Source: Mustela lutreola
Taxonomy: Eukaryota > Chordata > Mammalia > Carnivora > Mustelidae
Length of the DNA stretch: 64,000 bases
Assembly: GCF_030435805.1 (NCBI RefSeq)
Contig: NC_081308.1
Span: forward strand, 86,905,738 to 86,969,737
Reading direction: 5' to 3'
Made by a program: the position numbers and the translations under genes. Each line of letters begins with the position of its first letter. Within the stretch, counting starts at the first letter, position 1. The notes beneath the pieces are model-generated. The model was not told the origin of the DNA. It made no database searches and saw only the letters and a list, made by a program, of their open reading frames with translations. Below, one piece after another: positions 1-10,390 of the stretch.

Positions 1-737
1 CAAAAGTTGGGTATTCATCCTTTCTGATGGAGGCATAATATTCCATTATATATATGGAACATATCTTCTTTATCCATTTCATTTTGGTTCTTTCCACAGT
101 TTGGTGACTGTGGCCATTTCTGCTATGAACATTGGGGTACAGATGGCCCTTCTTTTCACTATGTCTGTATCTTTGAGGTAAATACCCAGCAGGGTCATAG
201 AATAGCTCTATTTTTAATTTCTTGAGGAATCTCCACACTGTTTTCCAAAGTGGTTGCACCAACTTGCATTCCCACCAACAGTTTAATAGGGTTCCCCTTT
301 CTCCATATCCTCTCTAACACATGTTGTTTACTGTCTTAATTTTGGCCATTCTAACTGGTGTAAAGTGGTATCTCAATGTGGTTTTGATTTGAATCTCCCT
401 GATGGCTAGTGATGATGAACATTTTTTCATGTGTCTGAGAGCCATTTGTATATCTTCATTGGAGAAATATCTGTTCATGTCTTCTGTCCATTTTTGACAT
501 GATTATCTGTTTTGTGTGTGTTGAGTTTGAGGAGTTCTTTATAGATCCTGGGTATCAGCCATTTGTCTGTATTGTCATTTGCAAATGTCTCTCCCATTCC
601 GTGGGTTGCCTCATTGTTTAGTTGACTGTTTCCTTTGCTGTGCAGAAGCTTTTGATCTTAATGAAGTCCTAAAAATTCATTTTCACTTTAGTTTCCTTTG
701 CCTTTGGAGACATATCTTGAAAGAAGTTGCTGTGGCC
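1..737 (-). mobile_element. L1 ORF2 3' part, reverse orientation
   Basis: Read on the minus strand this is the C-terminal third of L1 ORF2, including the degenerate region that precedes the end of the frame. The plus strand shows the usual antisense landmarks, such as the complement of the region encoding YTMEYY-like residues near 30-60. It stops abruptly near 737, where an L1 piece in the opposite direction begins. It is broken and not coding. Confidence 0.9.
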
Positions 738-1658
738 AATGAAGTCCTAGCAACAGCAATCAGACAACAAAGAGAAATAAAAGGTATTAAAAATGGCAAT
801 GAAGAAGTCAAACTCTCTCTCTTTATAGATGACATCATACTTTATATGGAAAACCCAAAATATTCCACCCTCAAACTACTAGAACTCATTCAGCAATTCA
901 GTAATGTGGCAGGATACAAAATCATTGTACAGAAATCAGTTGCTTTCTTATACACTAACAATGAAAATACAGAAAGGGAAATTAGAGAATCAATTCCATT
1001 TACTATAGCACCAAGAACCACAAGATACCTGGGAATAAACCTAACCAAAGAGGTAAACGATCTGTATTTGAGGAACTACAGAACACTCATGAAAGAGATT
1101 GAAGAAGACACAAAAAGATGGAAGACCATTCCATGCTTATGGATCAAAAGAATAAACATTGTTAAAATATCTATACTGCCTAGAGCAATCTATACTTTCA
1201 ATGCCTTTCCAATCAAAATTCCACTGGCATTTTTCAAAGAGCTGGAGCAAATAATCCTAAAATTTGTATGGAATCAAAAAAGACCTCGAATTGCTAAGGA
1301 AATGTTGAAAAAGAAAAACAGAACTGGGGGCATCATGTTGCCTGATTTTAATCTTTACTACAAAGCTGTGATCACCAAGACAGCATGGTACTGGCATAAA
1401 AACAGACACATTGATCAGTGGAACATAGTAGAGAGCAGAGATATAGACCCTCAACTCTATGGTCAAATAATCTTCAACAAAACAGGAAAAAAATATCCAG
1501 TAAAAAAAAGATAGTCTCTTCAATAAATGGTGCTGGGAAAATTGGACAGCTATGTTTAGAAGAATCAAACTCAACCATTCTCTCACACCATACACAAAGA
1601 TAAACTCAAAATGGATAAAAGACCTCAACGTGAGGCAGGAATCCATCAGAATCCTAGA
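738..1658 (+). mobile_element. L1 ORF2 fragment: reverse transcriptase to C-terminal region
   Basis: The frame open from about 738 to 1514 encodes L1 reverse transcriptase. It has the [11 protein letters not shown] block, then FIDD where the family has FADD (the catalytic aspartates at about 823-834 are kept), then the [16 protein letters not shown] and [16 protein letters not shown] blocks. An apparent start upstream of 738 lies in antisense L1 and is an artefact of the junction. The frame is interrupted after 1514 and the L1 match continues in other frames to about 1658. Confidence 0.93.
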
Positions 1659-2027
1659 AGGTCTGGTTTTTTGAAAGAATCACTAAGACCTACAAACCCC
1701 AAGCAGACTTGTCAAAAAGAAGAGAGAAAGGACACAAATAAAATCATGAATGAAAGAGGAGAGACCACAACCAATGCCAAGAAATACAAACAATTATAAG
1801 AGCATATTATGAGCAACTATATGTCAACAAATTAGGCAATCTGGAAGAAATGGATGCATTCCTAGAGAGGTATAAACTACCAAAACTGAAACAGGAAGAA
1901 ATAGAAAACTTGAACAGACCCATAACAAGCAAGGAAATTGAAGCAGTAATTAAAACTCTCCCAACAAACAAGAGTCCTGGGTCAGATGGCTTCCCAGGGG
2001 AATTCTACCAAACATTTAAAGAACTAG
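1659..2027 (+). mobile_element. L1 ORF2 fragment from upstream of the reverse transcriptase core
   Basis: This encodes the stretch [12 protein letters not shown]-like through [18 protein letters not shown], which in an intact L1 lies before the segment at 738-1658. Here it lies after it, so the element is shuffled. It ends near 2027, where sequence from the far 3' end of ORF2 starts. Confidence 0.9.
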
Positions 2028-2254
2028 AGTGGTGCAGCCACTATGGAAAACAGAACTGAAGTTTCTCAGCAGATTAGAAACTACCATGTGATCCAGAAAC
2101 CCCATTATTGGGTATCTGTCCAAAGAAAACAAAAACACTAATTCAAAAAGATACATTTACCCCTATGTTTATTTCAGCATTATTTACAATAACCAAGATA
2201 TGGAAACAAAGTGTCCATCAATGAACGAATGGATAAAGAAGGTGTGATACACAC

Positions 2255-2291
<37 letters not shown>

Positions 2292-2752
2292 ACACACACA
2301 GGAATGCTAGTCAACCATAAAAAGTAAACTATTGTCATTTGTGACAGCATGGATGAAACGTGAAGGTGTTACGCTAATGAAGTAAATCAACAGAAAGACA
2401 ATTACCACATGGATTTACAGATATGTGGTGTCTAAAAAGCAAAACAAACAGAACCCAGACTCATACATACAGGGAATAGACTAGTATTTGACTGATAGGA
2501 GCAGGATTGGGGGGAATGGGTGGAAGGGATCAATAAGCAATGTTTCCAGTTATAAAATAAACAAGCCATGGGGAGTATCGTTAATAATATTGTATTAACC
2601 TTGCATGGTAACAGTAAGTAGATTTAATGTAGTGATCATTTTGCCATATATGCAAGTGTCAAGTTAGTATGTTATTCACTTGAAACTAATATAACATTGT
2701 ATGTCATTTATATGTCCACAAAAAAGAAGAAATAAATTATACAACTAGAGTT
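2028..2752 (+). mobile_element. L1 3' end (ORF2 tail and 3' UTR)
   Basis: It starts inside the ORF2 tail (the L1 block about a hairpin-like 'GTGGTGCAGCCACTATGG') and runs to a typical older L1 end, with ACTTGAAACTAATATAACAT followed by an A-rich tail near 2720-2752. A CA microsatellite interrupts it at about 2250-2300. Confidence 0.85.
2248..2301. repeat. (CA)n microsatellite
   Basis: Near-pure CA dinucleotide run with one ATA interruption, inside the L1 3' region. Confidence 0.95.
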
Positions 2753-2875
2753 TTAACAGGGAAGAGATTGCATTAGTCATAAAAAATACCCACAAATAAA
2801 AACCCAGGGGCAGATGGCTTCACTGCTGAATTCTACCAAACATTCACAAAAGGATTTTTGCCAAATATTCACAGT
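2753..2875 (+). mobile_element. Short L1 ORF2 fragment
   Basis: It contains the ORF2 block encoding PGADGFTAEFYQTF (about 2800-2845), the same region as 1970-2015, so it is a separate small piece of L1. Confidence 0.75.
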
Positions 2876-3770
2876 AAGAGAAGTCAGAGATTAGTAAATT
2901 CTGTGTGATTTAGCCCATTTCTTTTTGTATTTTGTAGCAAAGTTAATTCCTTGGTTGAATATGATTTTGGTGATATTGTGTGCGGCACTATTCAGGTGAC
3001 TAAGACATGCTTATGCTGACAGAAGTGTTATGGACAGTAATGGCAATTCCTTATCTGATATACATGTCTATTACTATAAGGAAAAATATTTTTACTCCTC
3101 TGGGAAAGAAGGGCTCCAGGAATCAATTTACCACTTGGCAGCTAGTTGGTTGCACCAGGAAATGTTGCCAAATATATGGGTCAGCATTGTCCCCTGCTGT
3201 GGGAGTTTTGGACATCCAGTAATAGGTAGTAGCCAGGTCAGCCTTTGTAATAGGAAGGCAATGTTTTGGATCCCAGTCATAGTATCTAACTTGGTTACCA
3301 TGACACTTAACGTATGGACCCATGGAGTTTCAGATGGAGAGGAATATCTTCAGGAACTGTACTTAGTGGATTATGCCTAGGATCCTCATACACATCTGGT
3401 TTAGATGATTTAGATGATGAGATTTTGACTTTTGAACTAATGCTATAATGAGACGGAGTTCTTGTGAACCTCTTATGAACCTTGGAGGAAGGTGAATATG
3501 TTAACCTTGGGAGGTGAATATGTTTTGCATTTGGGAAGGAAATGAATCTTCAGAAATCAGAAGGTGGACTGTGGAGCAGAATTTTAAGATTGTCTACCAC
3601 ATTGCCAACTGGCATTACATACATACCTTCTTCCAGTTATTTAATCAAATATTAATCCACATGTTTCTGTGAAGCCATCTGTAGATAGAATTAGGGTCTT
3701 AAATCAGTTGACTTTAACATGAGAAAATTATCTAGGTGGCCCTGACCTAATCACACCATCCTCCCTGCTT
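2876..3770. other. Unassigned intergenic sequence
   Basis: Frames of 71 and 116 codons occur here (3007-3222 and 3030-3380, plus strand), but they overlap in different frames, lack recognisable motifs and have no splice or promoter context. The tail (about 3600-3770) resembles an old LTR-like repeat with the phrase CCTGACCTAATCACA. I call no gene. Confidence 0.4.
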
Positions 3771-3920
3771 TCTTTTAGAGAGGGAGAGAGGGAAGGGGAG
3801 GGAGAGAGAAAATCTTAATCAGGCTTCATGCCCAGTGCAGATAGACTTAATCTCACAATCCTGAGATCATGACCTGAGCCAAAATTAAGGGTCAGATGAT
3901 TCCACCCAGGCTCCCCACAT
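3771..3920 (-). mobile_element. can-SINE, old copy
   Basis: Diverged minus-strand SINE: purine-rich GAGAGAG block, then CCTGAGATCATGACCTGAGCC, ending in a decayed GCCACCCAGGC-like box at about 3900-3915. Confidence 0.8.
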
Positions 3921-5480
3921 TATCCCTTTAAATAGTTGTCTAGAGTCAGGTACAGAGAAGTCAGAGATTAGAAGCATGAGAAAGAGTCAATGCTATTGCT
4001 GGCTTGAAAATGGAGTGAGCCTTGTGGTAAAGAATGCAAGATATTATAAGCTGAAAAGAGCTCAGCTGATAGCCAGTAAAAATATGCAGTATCACAGTCC
4101 TACAGCTGCAAGGAACTGAATTCTGAAAACACCTTGATGTCAGCCTTGTGAGACCCTGAGCAGAAAGCATAATTATGCAGTGCAAGACCTCTGGTCTACA
4201 GATGCAGATGTGTGAACTAGTAAATGAATATTTTGTTAACCTCAGTGTGTGGTAATTTGTTGTGCAATAGTAAATTATTATATCATGGGACACAAAATCT
4301 GCACTGTTAATAATTTTCCAATTTAATTCTTTCCAAAACCATTGATCAATCTTTTCATCATTGCATATGGGTAAGAATAGATCCATACCTACATCTATGA
4401 AGAGTTATATACAAAGACCCATATGAACCACATAGCATTCTACTTACTGGCAGCATGTTTCTTGCCCAGTGTTTTTCCAAGTCATTCCTTAGACATCTGT
4501 TTACATCTATTGTCAACATACCAAGAAGATACATTGACAAACTGGATGATTGTTTTATCTTTCTTATTCTAACTGGTTATGAGGCCATACATAATGGTGG
4601 AGAGATAGAGGCAATGAAATAGCAGGAATAAGTATCATGTAATTTACTTGTGCCACTTTGATATACCCAAGTCCAGTTTTTTAATCCATTTGCCAGTGCT
4701 CACACAAAACTTTACTATTTAACAGAGTAAATAGAAACAAGCTCATAATGGGTATCTCATTCACACAGAAAATTAAATACCTCATGGCCAGGTGTTAAGT
4801 CTCTACCAGGGTCTCATAGCAAACCCAAGTGAGCACCTTCTCAAATGGATACTAACTGCTGAAAGAAGAGGGCTTGGTTTGTTCAAAAACCCTAGGAGTA
4901 TGTTTTTTAATTCTATTATTGGGGATTTTTAAGGCTACATAGACTCTGTATAGCAAGGATATAATAAAACTGGGTCTTCAGGGTCATGAGACTGAAGTGT
5001 CAGAGAAACTAGCACTATAGCCCAGATCTGTTGTAGTACTTTTCCTTTCTCTGGATATCACTTAAAATTGGAAACCATATGGAGTCCAAGCACAAAGCAA
5101 GTATGATATACGTTGTCTCTAAAATCTAAGGTCCTGATTCCCACAGGCTAACTGGAGAAAGATCACCTGCAGGCAAATCAACTGTTATCCCTCCATGGCA
5201 GCTTCTTATCCTGGCTTCCCACCCTGGCAAGCATAGTGATCCTTTATGACACTGTGCTCCTGTGACATACAGTCTTCCACTGGATCTTTTTACAGCACAG
5301 ATACCACAGTTGTTTAGTTTCACTACAGAGCCTGTCTTCCTGGGGTTGAGAAGTTCAACTCCAGCCGGGGAGTTCTCCTTGGTGCTGGTAAAACCTGTTA
5401 GACAATTAAAATTATTTTTCCAAAGTTAATTATGTAGATAAGGGCTAAACTTTGGGAACAACCTAAGGTTCTCAAATTAA
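3921..5480. other. Unassigned intergenic sequence
   Basis: A single-copy-looking stretch of 1.5 kb. Minus-strand frames (for example 3961-4386, 141 codons) show no family motif, and composition is ordinary. I see no gene, RNA or clear repeat. Confidence 0.4.
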
Positions 5481-5484
5481 TCCT

Positions 5485-5570
5485 CATTATTTATGCTTTT
5501 ATTAAATACCTACTATTTGTCGGGTACTGTGTTGGGCACTAGATATACAAATATAAAATGGGCTGGATAT
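5485..5570 (+). repeat. L2-like fragment
   Basis: It has the motif ATTAAATACCTACTATTTGT followed by GGGTACTGTGTTGGGCACTA, typical of the L2 3' region (ACCTACTATGTGCCAGGCACTG). Confidence 0.55.
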
Positions 5571-5924
5571 GTTTTGAAATGCAAAGAATCCAATAAAGTG
5601 TTTCTCAGTTTTTTAAAACCACAGCCCACAGTAAGAAATATTTTATTTTGCATCACAACTTATGTTACACACACACACGCACACACATCTGAAATACAAA
5701 TGTCATATAATAATCACCATACCTGCAATGTGATATTTTCTATTTGCCTTTATTTTATCTTATTTCCTTAACAATTCGCAAGTCTTGATCCATTGAATTA
5801 ATTTCAAGACCTACTAATTCATGGGAGAGTGTGTATCTTATATGGTATATATATTTATATTTTCAGGTACATATTTGATGGGAAGGTGGGAGTGAAGAGC
5901 CTGAAAAGAGTCTCCATCTAAGCC
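5571..5924. other. Unassigned sequence with short CA run
   Basis: A short ACACACAC run lies at about 5670-5690. A 92-codon plus-strand frame (5493-5771) crosses it and the L2 fragment and is not credible as a gene. Confidence 0.4.
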
Positions 5925-6080
5925 ACTTGTTCTCAAACTTAAATGTGCACAGGAATCATCTGGGAATCTTGTTACTGATGAGCTGCTCCCTGCACCACAT
6001 GTTCACTAATAAAGATCTAAAAATCAGATATGTTTAAGTGTTGACTGAACTGCTAAAGTGGGGCCTGACAAGTTTCCTGG
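5925..6080 (-). repeat. MER5-type DNA transposon remnant
   Basis: TTGTTCTCAAACTTAAATGT and CAGGAATCATCTGGGAATCT match the inverted form of MER5A, a short hAT-Charlie element. The far end is diverged. Confidence 0.6.
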
Positions 6081-6137
6081 AAGAGAACTCCACCTAGGAG
6101 AGAGTTTGCAGATATTAACCAATAAGAATAGCACAAC

Positions 6138-6322
6138 TTAAAAAAAAAAAGATTTTATTTATTTATTTATTTGAGGGAGAAAGAGCATAAGTTGGGGGAG
6201 AGGCAGAGGGACAAACAGACTCCCCACTGAGCCCTGAACTCAGCATGGGGTTCTATTCCAGAACCCTGAGATCATGACCTGAGCCAAAGTCAGACACTTA
6301 ACCAAGTGAGTCACCCAGACAC
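6138..6322 (-). mobile_element. can-SINE
   Basis: Minus-strand copy: T-rich tail complement AAGATTTTATTTATTTATTT, then the GATCATGACCTGAGCC box, ending GAGTCACCCAGACAC. Confidence 0.93.
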
Positions 6323-7480
6323 AGATATTTTTTCCTCCTCTAGCCTATAGTATCTGAATATGATGAGGATATTCATGTATGCAAAAATGCACAAACTGAA
6401 AAAAATACACATAAATTATCATTTTGCAAGTAATACTAGTGGGATACTCACAGGTAACTGAATAACAAAACTCAAGTGAGAAAAGAGCTTTGTTCACACT
6501 TCTGTAAGGGTCAAGGATGGGTGGGCATTGGCTCTAGAGAAATTGATAGGGCTTTGGCACCTTAAGGCCTCCAGATCATTAGATAGTATCTTTAATAAGT
6601 ACAGAACCCAGGAGCAAGGGCACAGTGCCCAGCACTATGGACATATCCAGGAGACAATGACATTCATTTTCTAGCTGCCTAGACTTGTTACTGGGCACAG
6701 ATGAGACCTCCTTCAGTCCTGCTCCAAGTGTCTGAATTCCATCCATATACCTGCTGCTGCATGGGAAATAATGTGGGAGCCATACCACCCCCCCCCCACC
6801 AAGTATCTAGTAGAGGCTGGGTTACAACAGAGCTCACATAACTCAGTACCTCATTTGATCCACTTGGCAGGTCCATAAAGCAAGTAATATCCCCATTTTA
6901 CAGATAACAACATTGACCCTTACAGCAGTAGATGTGTTATAACTGTCAGGTTGATTCCTGTAGCTATTAGTCCTAGAAAATGTGAGTTTTACCTATTTTT
7001 TCATGTTCTGATGAGGAATTTTGTCTTCACTGCCCTCTTAAACTCACAAAATGGTTAAATCACTTACCATGTATTCTTTTCAGCTTTTAGTTATTTTTAA
7101 ATTATGACAGACATAATTCATATATTTAGGAAAAAGAGATGAGTGACCAAATAAAAAGAATCACACCATGGTGGAAGCCGTAGGATGGTACAGGACTCAG
7201 AAGGAGCAGCAATGCTTATGGACATGGTTACAACTAGGGGAAGATATGTGGTTGGGCACGCCTGCAGAACAATGCCATGGAAGTACCTAACCATGAGGTG
7301 ATTGAACTCATTTCTGAGTATGGGTGAGACCTATTCTGGCTATCATGCGGGAAAAACCATTGCCTACTTTTCAGTGTAACACACTTTCAGAGTTTTCTCT
7401 GTGCACAAATGCATTATGCAAGTACTATATTTTTACAAAAATGGGCTGATACTGCATATGTGGTTCTGAAATTATTTTAT
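6323..7480. other. Intergenic flank downstream of the TCEAL gene
   Basis: It holds a MIR-like core near 6825-6935 (CCCCATTTTACAGATAACAACATTGACCC) and a run of ten C at 6787-6796. The part at 7420-7520 has the TCTTTTCCATGCACATGGAT phrase of an old LINE 3' region. No gene is supported. Confidence 0.45.
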
Positions 7481-7481
7481 C

Positions 7482-7487
7482 TTTATT
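7482..7487 (-). terminator. Candidate polyadenylation signal of the TCEAL gene
   Basis: TTTATT on the plus strand gives AATAAA on the coding strand, 227 bases past the stop codon. It is the closest canonical signal I see downstream. The site lies in repeat-like sequence, so it may not be the one used. Confidence 0.45.
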
Positions 7488-7713
7488 ATTTTTGCAATGT
7501 ACCATGAATATCTTTTCCATGCACATGGATGAAAATTCTCTACTGAATGGCAGAGAGCATTATAGCTGGATCGAAAGGCTGCTGGTAACAAGAGTGACAC
7601 CTAAAACAAAATATCAGCTTAAGGTTAAAGCACATAGCCTGGCAAATGCCTACGAGGGAAAGCAGCATCAGCAATATTCTCATCAGAGAAAACAAAATTG
7701 AAGGCCAAAGGCA

Positions 7714-8316
7714 TTAAAGATATGGGATATCATGTAAGCCTCTTTGGCCCCTACCTCCACCCCTCACTCCCCTGACACCTCGTTGCCCCCTTGGGGCAAA
7801 TGGATCCTGTACATCTCTTTGCATCCAGTGAAAACCACCCATTTTCTGTTTTTTTCTTAGCTCTTCCTGAGCCCTTGACATATCTCCACATTCTCTCATC
7901 ATCTCCTCACTGCCCAAGTGCCTTTCCTGTAAGTCCTCCTGATAGTCCTTGGGGGAATCATCTGTCCCCCTGTCCGTTTTTCTTTTTGCTTTCCTGGGCA
8001 CATAATCTTCAGCTGGGCGCTTTTCGGCAGCCCGTGGTTCACTCTCAGGCTTTGCCAGGGATTCTGGCTTGCCCTCACCATGTGGTTTTCCCTCATTATT
8101 GGACATATCCTGCTTTTCTTGCTTTCCCTCATCTTCTGGTTGTCCCCCATTATCTGATTGTCCCTTATTCTGGAGCTTCCCCTCATGACCTGGCTTCCCC
8201 TCCATTTCCAGCATTTCTTCCTCATCTGATTTTCCTTCATCTTCAGGCTCTACTTCATCTTCAGGTTTTCCCTCAATTTCCAGCTTTCCTTCATTTTCAT
8301 TGTAGAGTTTTTCCAT
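7714..8316 (-). CDS. TCEAL6: TCEAL family protein (TCEAL3/5/6 type; TCEAL6 by position)
   Basis: This encodes a 200-residue transcription elongation factor A-like protein, a nuclear modulator of RNA polymerase II transcription in this family (role by family knowledge). Residues 1-90 are highly acidic, built from EGKPEDEG-like repeats. Then come AAEKRPAEDYVPRKAKRKTD (basic, a likely nuclear signal), a DLQERHLGSEEMMRECGDMS helix region, and a Gly/Arg-rich end closing with GLHDIPYL, identical to human paralogues as I recall them. TFIIS zinc-ribbon motifs are absent, as expected. The start is MEK with an A at -3 and G at +4; a longer in-frame extension upstream is intron. A splice acceptor lies 27 bases before the ATG. 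TCEAL3, 5 and 6 are near-identical in primates, so the symbol rests on the TCEAL6-BEX5 order and strand. Confidence 0.93.
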   Translation of the reverse strand: MEKLYNENEGKLEIEGKPEDEVEPEDEGKSDEEEMLEMEGKPGHEGKLQNKGQSDNGGQPEDEGKQEKQDMSNNEGKPHGEGKPESLAKPESEPRAAEKRPAEDYVPRKAKRKTDRGTDDSPKDYQEDLQERHLGSEEMMRECGDMSRAQEELRKKQKMGGFHWMQRDVQDPFAPRGQRGVRGVRGGGRGQRGLHDIPYL

Positions 8317-8343
8317 GTTGAATTTTCCCTTCTTTTCCTTGTC
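8317..8343 (-). other. TCEAL6: 5' UTR part of TCEAL exon 3 and its splice acceptor
   Basis: On the coding strand a long C-rich tract ends CCCTGCCCCAG at 8344-8345 and up, then GACAAGG begins the exon. This places the whole coding region in the last exon, the family rule. Confidence 0.8.
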
Positions 8344-8715
8344 CTGGGGCAGGGGTAGGGGGAGGGGTGGGATGGGAAGGGGAAGAAAAAACAAAGACAA
8401 GGCAGACTGAGGACTTGGAGGTGGAAGGCAGATGCTGATATTACTGGCATTCTTCTCCTTGGCTGGATTCCCTGGCTTCCCAAACCCTCCAAGTGTGTCT
8501 TCAGCCCACCCTTTACCCCGTAATTCATCCCACATGTGAGAGCCAACCATTTCCCTGGCAGGCCCTATCACCTTCTATACCATCCTTCAGCGTGGTGGGG
8601 TGGGCGCAATATATGTGGTATGGAGGATAGGCAGTGGGGTCCTCAAATTCTGCCCAAACTGTGCCCTCCACACCCTCCCCCCATTCCTGTCCAATGGCCT
8701 CCCCCTTTCACTAAC

Positions 8716-8783
8716 CTGCAGATTCTGGACAGGTTCCTCCTCCTTTTCTAGCCTTGCAGAGTGCTGGGGACAGACACACAGAC
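8716..8783 (-). other. TCEAL6: Predicted non-coding exon 2 of the TCEAL gene
   Basis: This 68-base segment is bounded on the coding strand by an acceptor (CTGTCTGTCTGCAG) and a donor (CTGCAG then GTTAGTG). It aligns along its length with the 67-base exon predicted for BEX5 at 25107-25173, including both splice borders. Transcript evidence is not available to me. Confidence 0.7.
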
Positions 8784-9089
8784 CTGCAGACAGACAGGAG
8801 ACAGGAGGGGGCCTGTGCACTCAGCCTACTTGTTTCTTTCCGGAATCTGAATCCTGTTCAAGCAACATTTCCCTCTCCTATCTCCCCCACATCCCAGCTG
8901 CCATTAATTTTCAGGCCTCAGACTCCAGACCAGGATGCTTTCCAAATGGTTTGGATCTCTGTGTCCTCCTCCGCTGCAGGCATGCCGCCCACCCTCTCCC
9001 CTTTTCCGCAGAGGTCAGTATTTCCTGTTAGGTACAGAGTGTGAGAGCGGGTTATTTCTAGAATATGTCTACATTTCACTGTCGCACTG

Positions 9090-9560
9090 CGGGGGCACCT
9101 CCCCGCATTTCAGGTCCAAAAATGGATGGAGGGCGCGGAGAAGGGGCGTCGAGGAGGCGGCGGTGGGGTGCTCCCTCCCCACCTGCCCACGTCCACGCTG
9201 CATCCCCCTCCTCATCGACCTCCCGGAACCCCATCCCACTCCGCGCTGCTCCCGGATCCTACTCCCATCCACCTCCACCTCTGACCGGGGCTGCCGGCAG
9301 CGCCCACCTTCACACTGACCTGCGGGGCCCGGGGCAGGCCTGCGCCTCCTCGGGCTCGCCGAAGCCCGCTCACCCCTCGCCCGCCGCCCGGGCAGCTCAG
9401 GGAGCTGGTTCCGCGCGGGCGACGGGAGCGGAGGGCGCAGGGACGCGACCGCAGGGCCGGTGAACGGGCGGGCGCGGGGGCTGCTGCCCACGTCGGCGCC
9501 CAGCCAGTCACGTGAGCGCCGCGTCACCCGAGCTCGGTCCCCCACCCCGCCCCCCTTACC
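9090..9560. promoter_or_regulatory. TCEAL6: CpG-rich promoter region of the TCEAL gene
   Basis: By eye this is GC-rich with many CpG, unlike the AT-rich surroundings. It contains an E-box palindrome TCACGTGA at 9508-9515 and a YY1-like CCAAAAATGGATGGAGGG copy at 9104-9144. Long frames on both strands here are composition artefacts. Confidence 0.8.
9320..9500 (-). other. TCEAL6: Predicted first exon of the TCEAL gene (5' limit uncertain)
   Basis: A donor GTCAGTGTGAAGG follows CCCCGCAG on the coding strand (GT at 9318-9319). The 13-base neighbourhood CACACTGACCTGC (9311-9323, plus strand) recurs exactly at the BEX5 donor. The transcription start is not visible; the right limit given is nominal. 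Confidence 0.6.
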
Positions 9561-10390
9561 CCCATCCCCAAGGGACCAAGCAACCACACGCGGTGGAGGG
9601 CCGAGTGGCAAATGGGGAATCAAGGAGAGAGCAGGAGCCAGGAGGCTTCCGGACCGCAGGTGCTTTACCTGGCGCATCTCAGGCCCTCGCACTGCATCCC
9701 TCTGCGATGTACGTCATTGCCAGGTGTGACCGCTGTTCACAGGGACGGTACCCGACTTTGCCAGGAGCGCTCAACAACCGAGTCCCACAGGCTGCTTTCA
9801 AGTCCGGCTCTGCCTGACTCCTGAGCCCAGGCAGTAGTACCGCCAGGAAGCGGCACTGCCACCTTGAACAGCTGTGTTCCTGGACCTCTTCTCTGTACCC
9901 ATGTTCTCTCTCCCTGAATGATTTCTGTTCATTTCCCCCTAAGCACAGATGATTCTCAAAGCTCCATCTCCAGACTGTTCCCTCCCCATAGCCCCAGACC
10001 CTCTTTGCCAACTGTCTATTGGATACCACTGCTTGAATGTCCCTGAGGGACCTCAAAATCCTTACACCCCAACCTTTTTTCTGCTACTTCCTTCTCACCT
10101 TCTCTGTTCACTTCTCTTCACACTTGAAACTTGCGCTCCAGTATTGGACCGGTTCTCATGTAGAATGTCAGACAGCTAAAAAAGAAAGCATTAAAGTATT
10201 TTCTAAAACGTGTCATAGATGAACCAATTTATCATAACTCTTTGTCTACAACACAGTCTTAGCATCTACCTTTTGTTCCTCTTTTCTTTCCTTTCCTCCC
10301 CTTTATTCCCCTTCCCTTCCCTTTCCTCTTTCATACTGTGAAATCACCACCCAACTCAAAAACTAGAAAATTGCCAAAACTATAGTTGTT
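9561..10390. other. Promoter-upstream flank and pyrimidine-rich tract
   Basis: No gene is supported. A TTCCC/CCCTT-rich tract lies at about 10262-10335. Frames such as 9679-10056 (minus) have no family motif. Confidence 0.45.

Noticed and set aside
579-1514. A 311-codon frame that could be read as a gene
   Set aside because: Its start lies in antisense L1 and the rest is L1 reverse transcriptase; the joint frame is an accident of the rearrangement.
3007-3380. Overlapping 71- and 116-codon frames
   Set aside because: Different frames over the same bases, no motif, no splice or promoter support.
7791-8321. 176-codon plus-strand frame
   Set aside because: It is the exact antisense of the TCEAL coding exon; the long opening follows from the repeated acidic codons.
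8317-8571. 85-residue N-terminal extension of the TCEAL protein
   Set aside because: The extension is proline- and leucine-rich intron sequence; a splice acceptor lies just upstream of the MEK start and the family starts at MEK.
9069-9692. 207-codon minus-strand frame and overlapping plus-strand frames
   Set aside because: They lie in a CpG-rich promoter where stop codons are scarce; composition is Arg/Pro/Gly-rich with no family motif.
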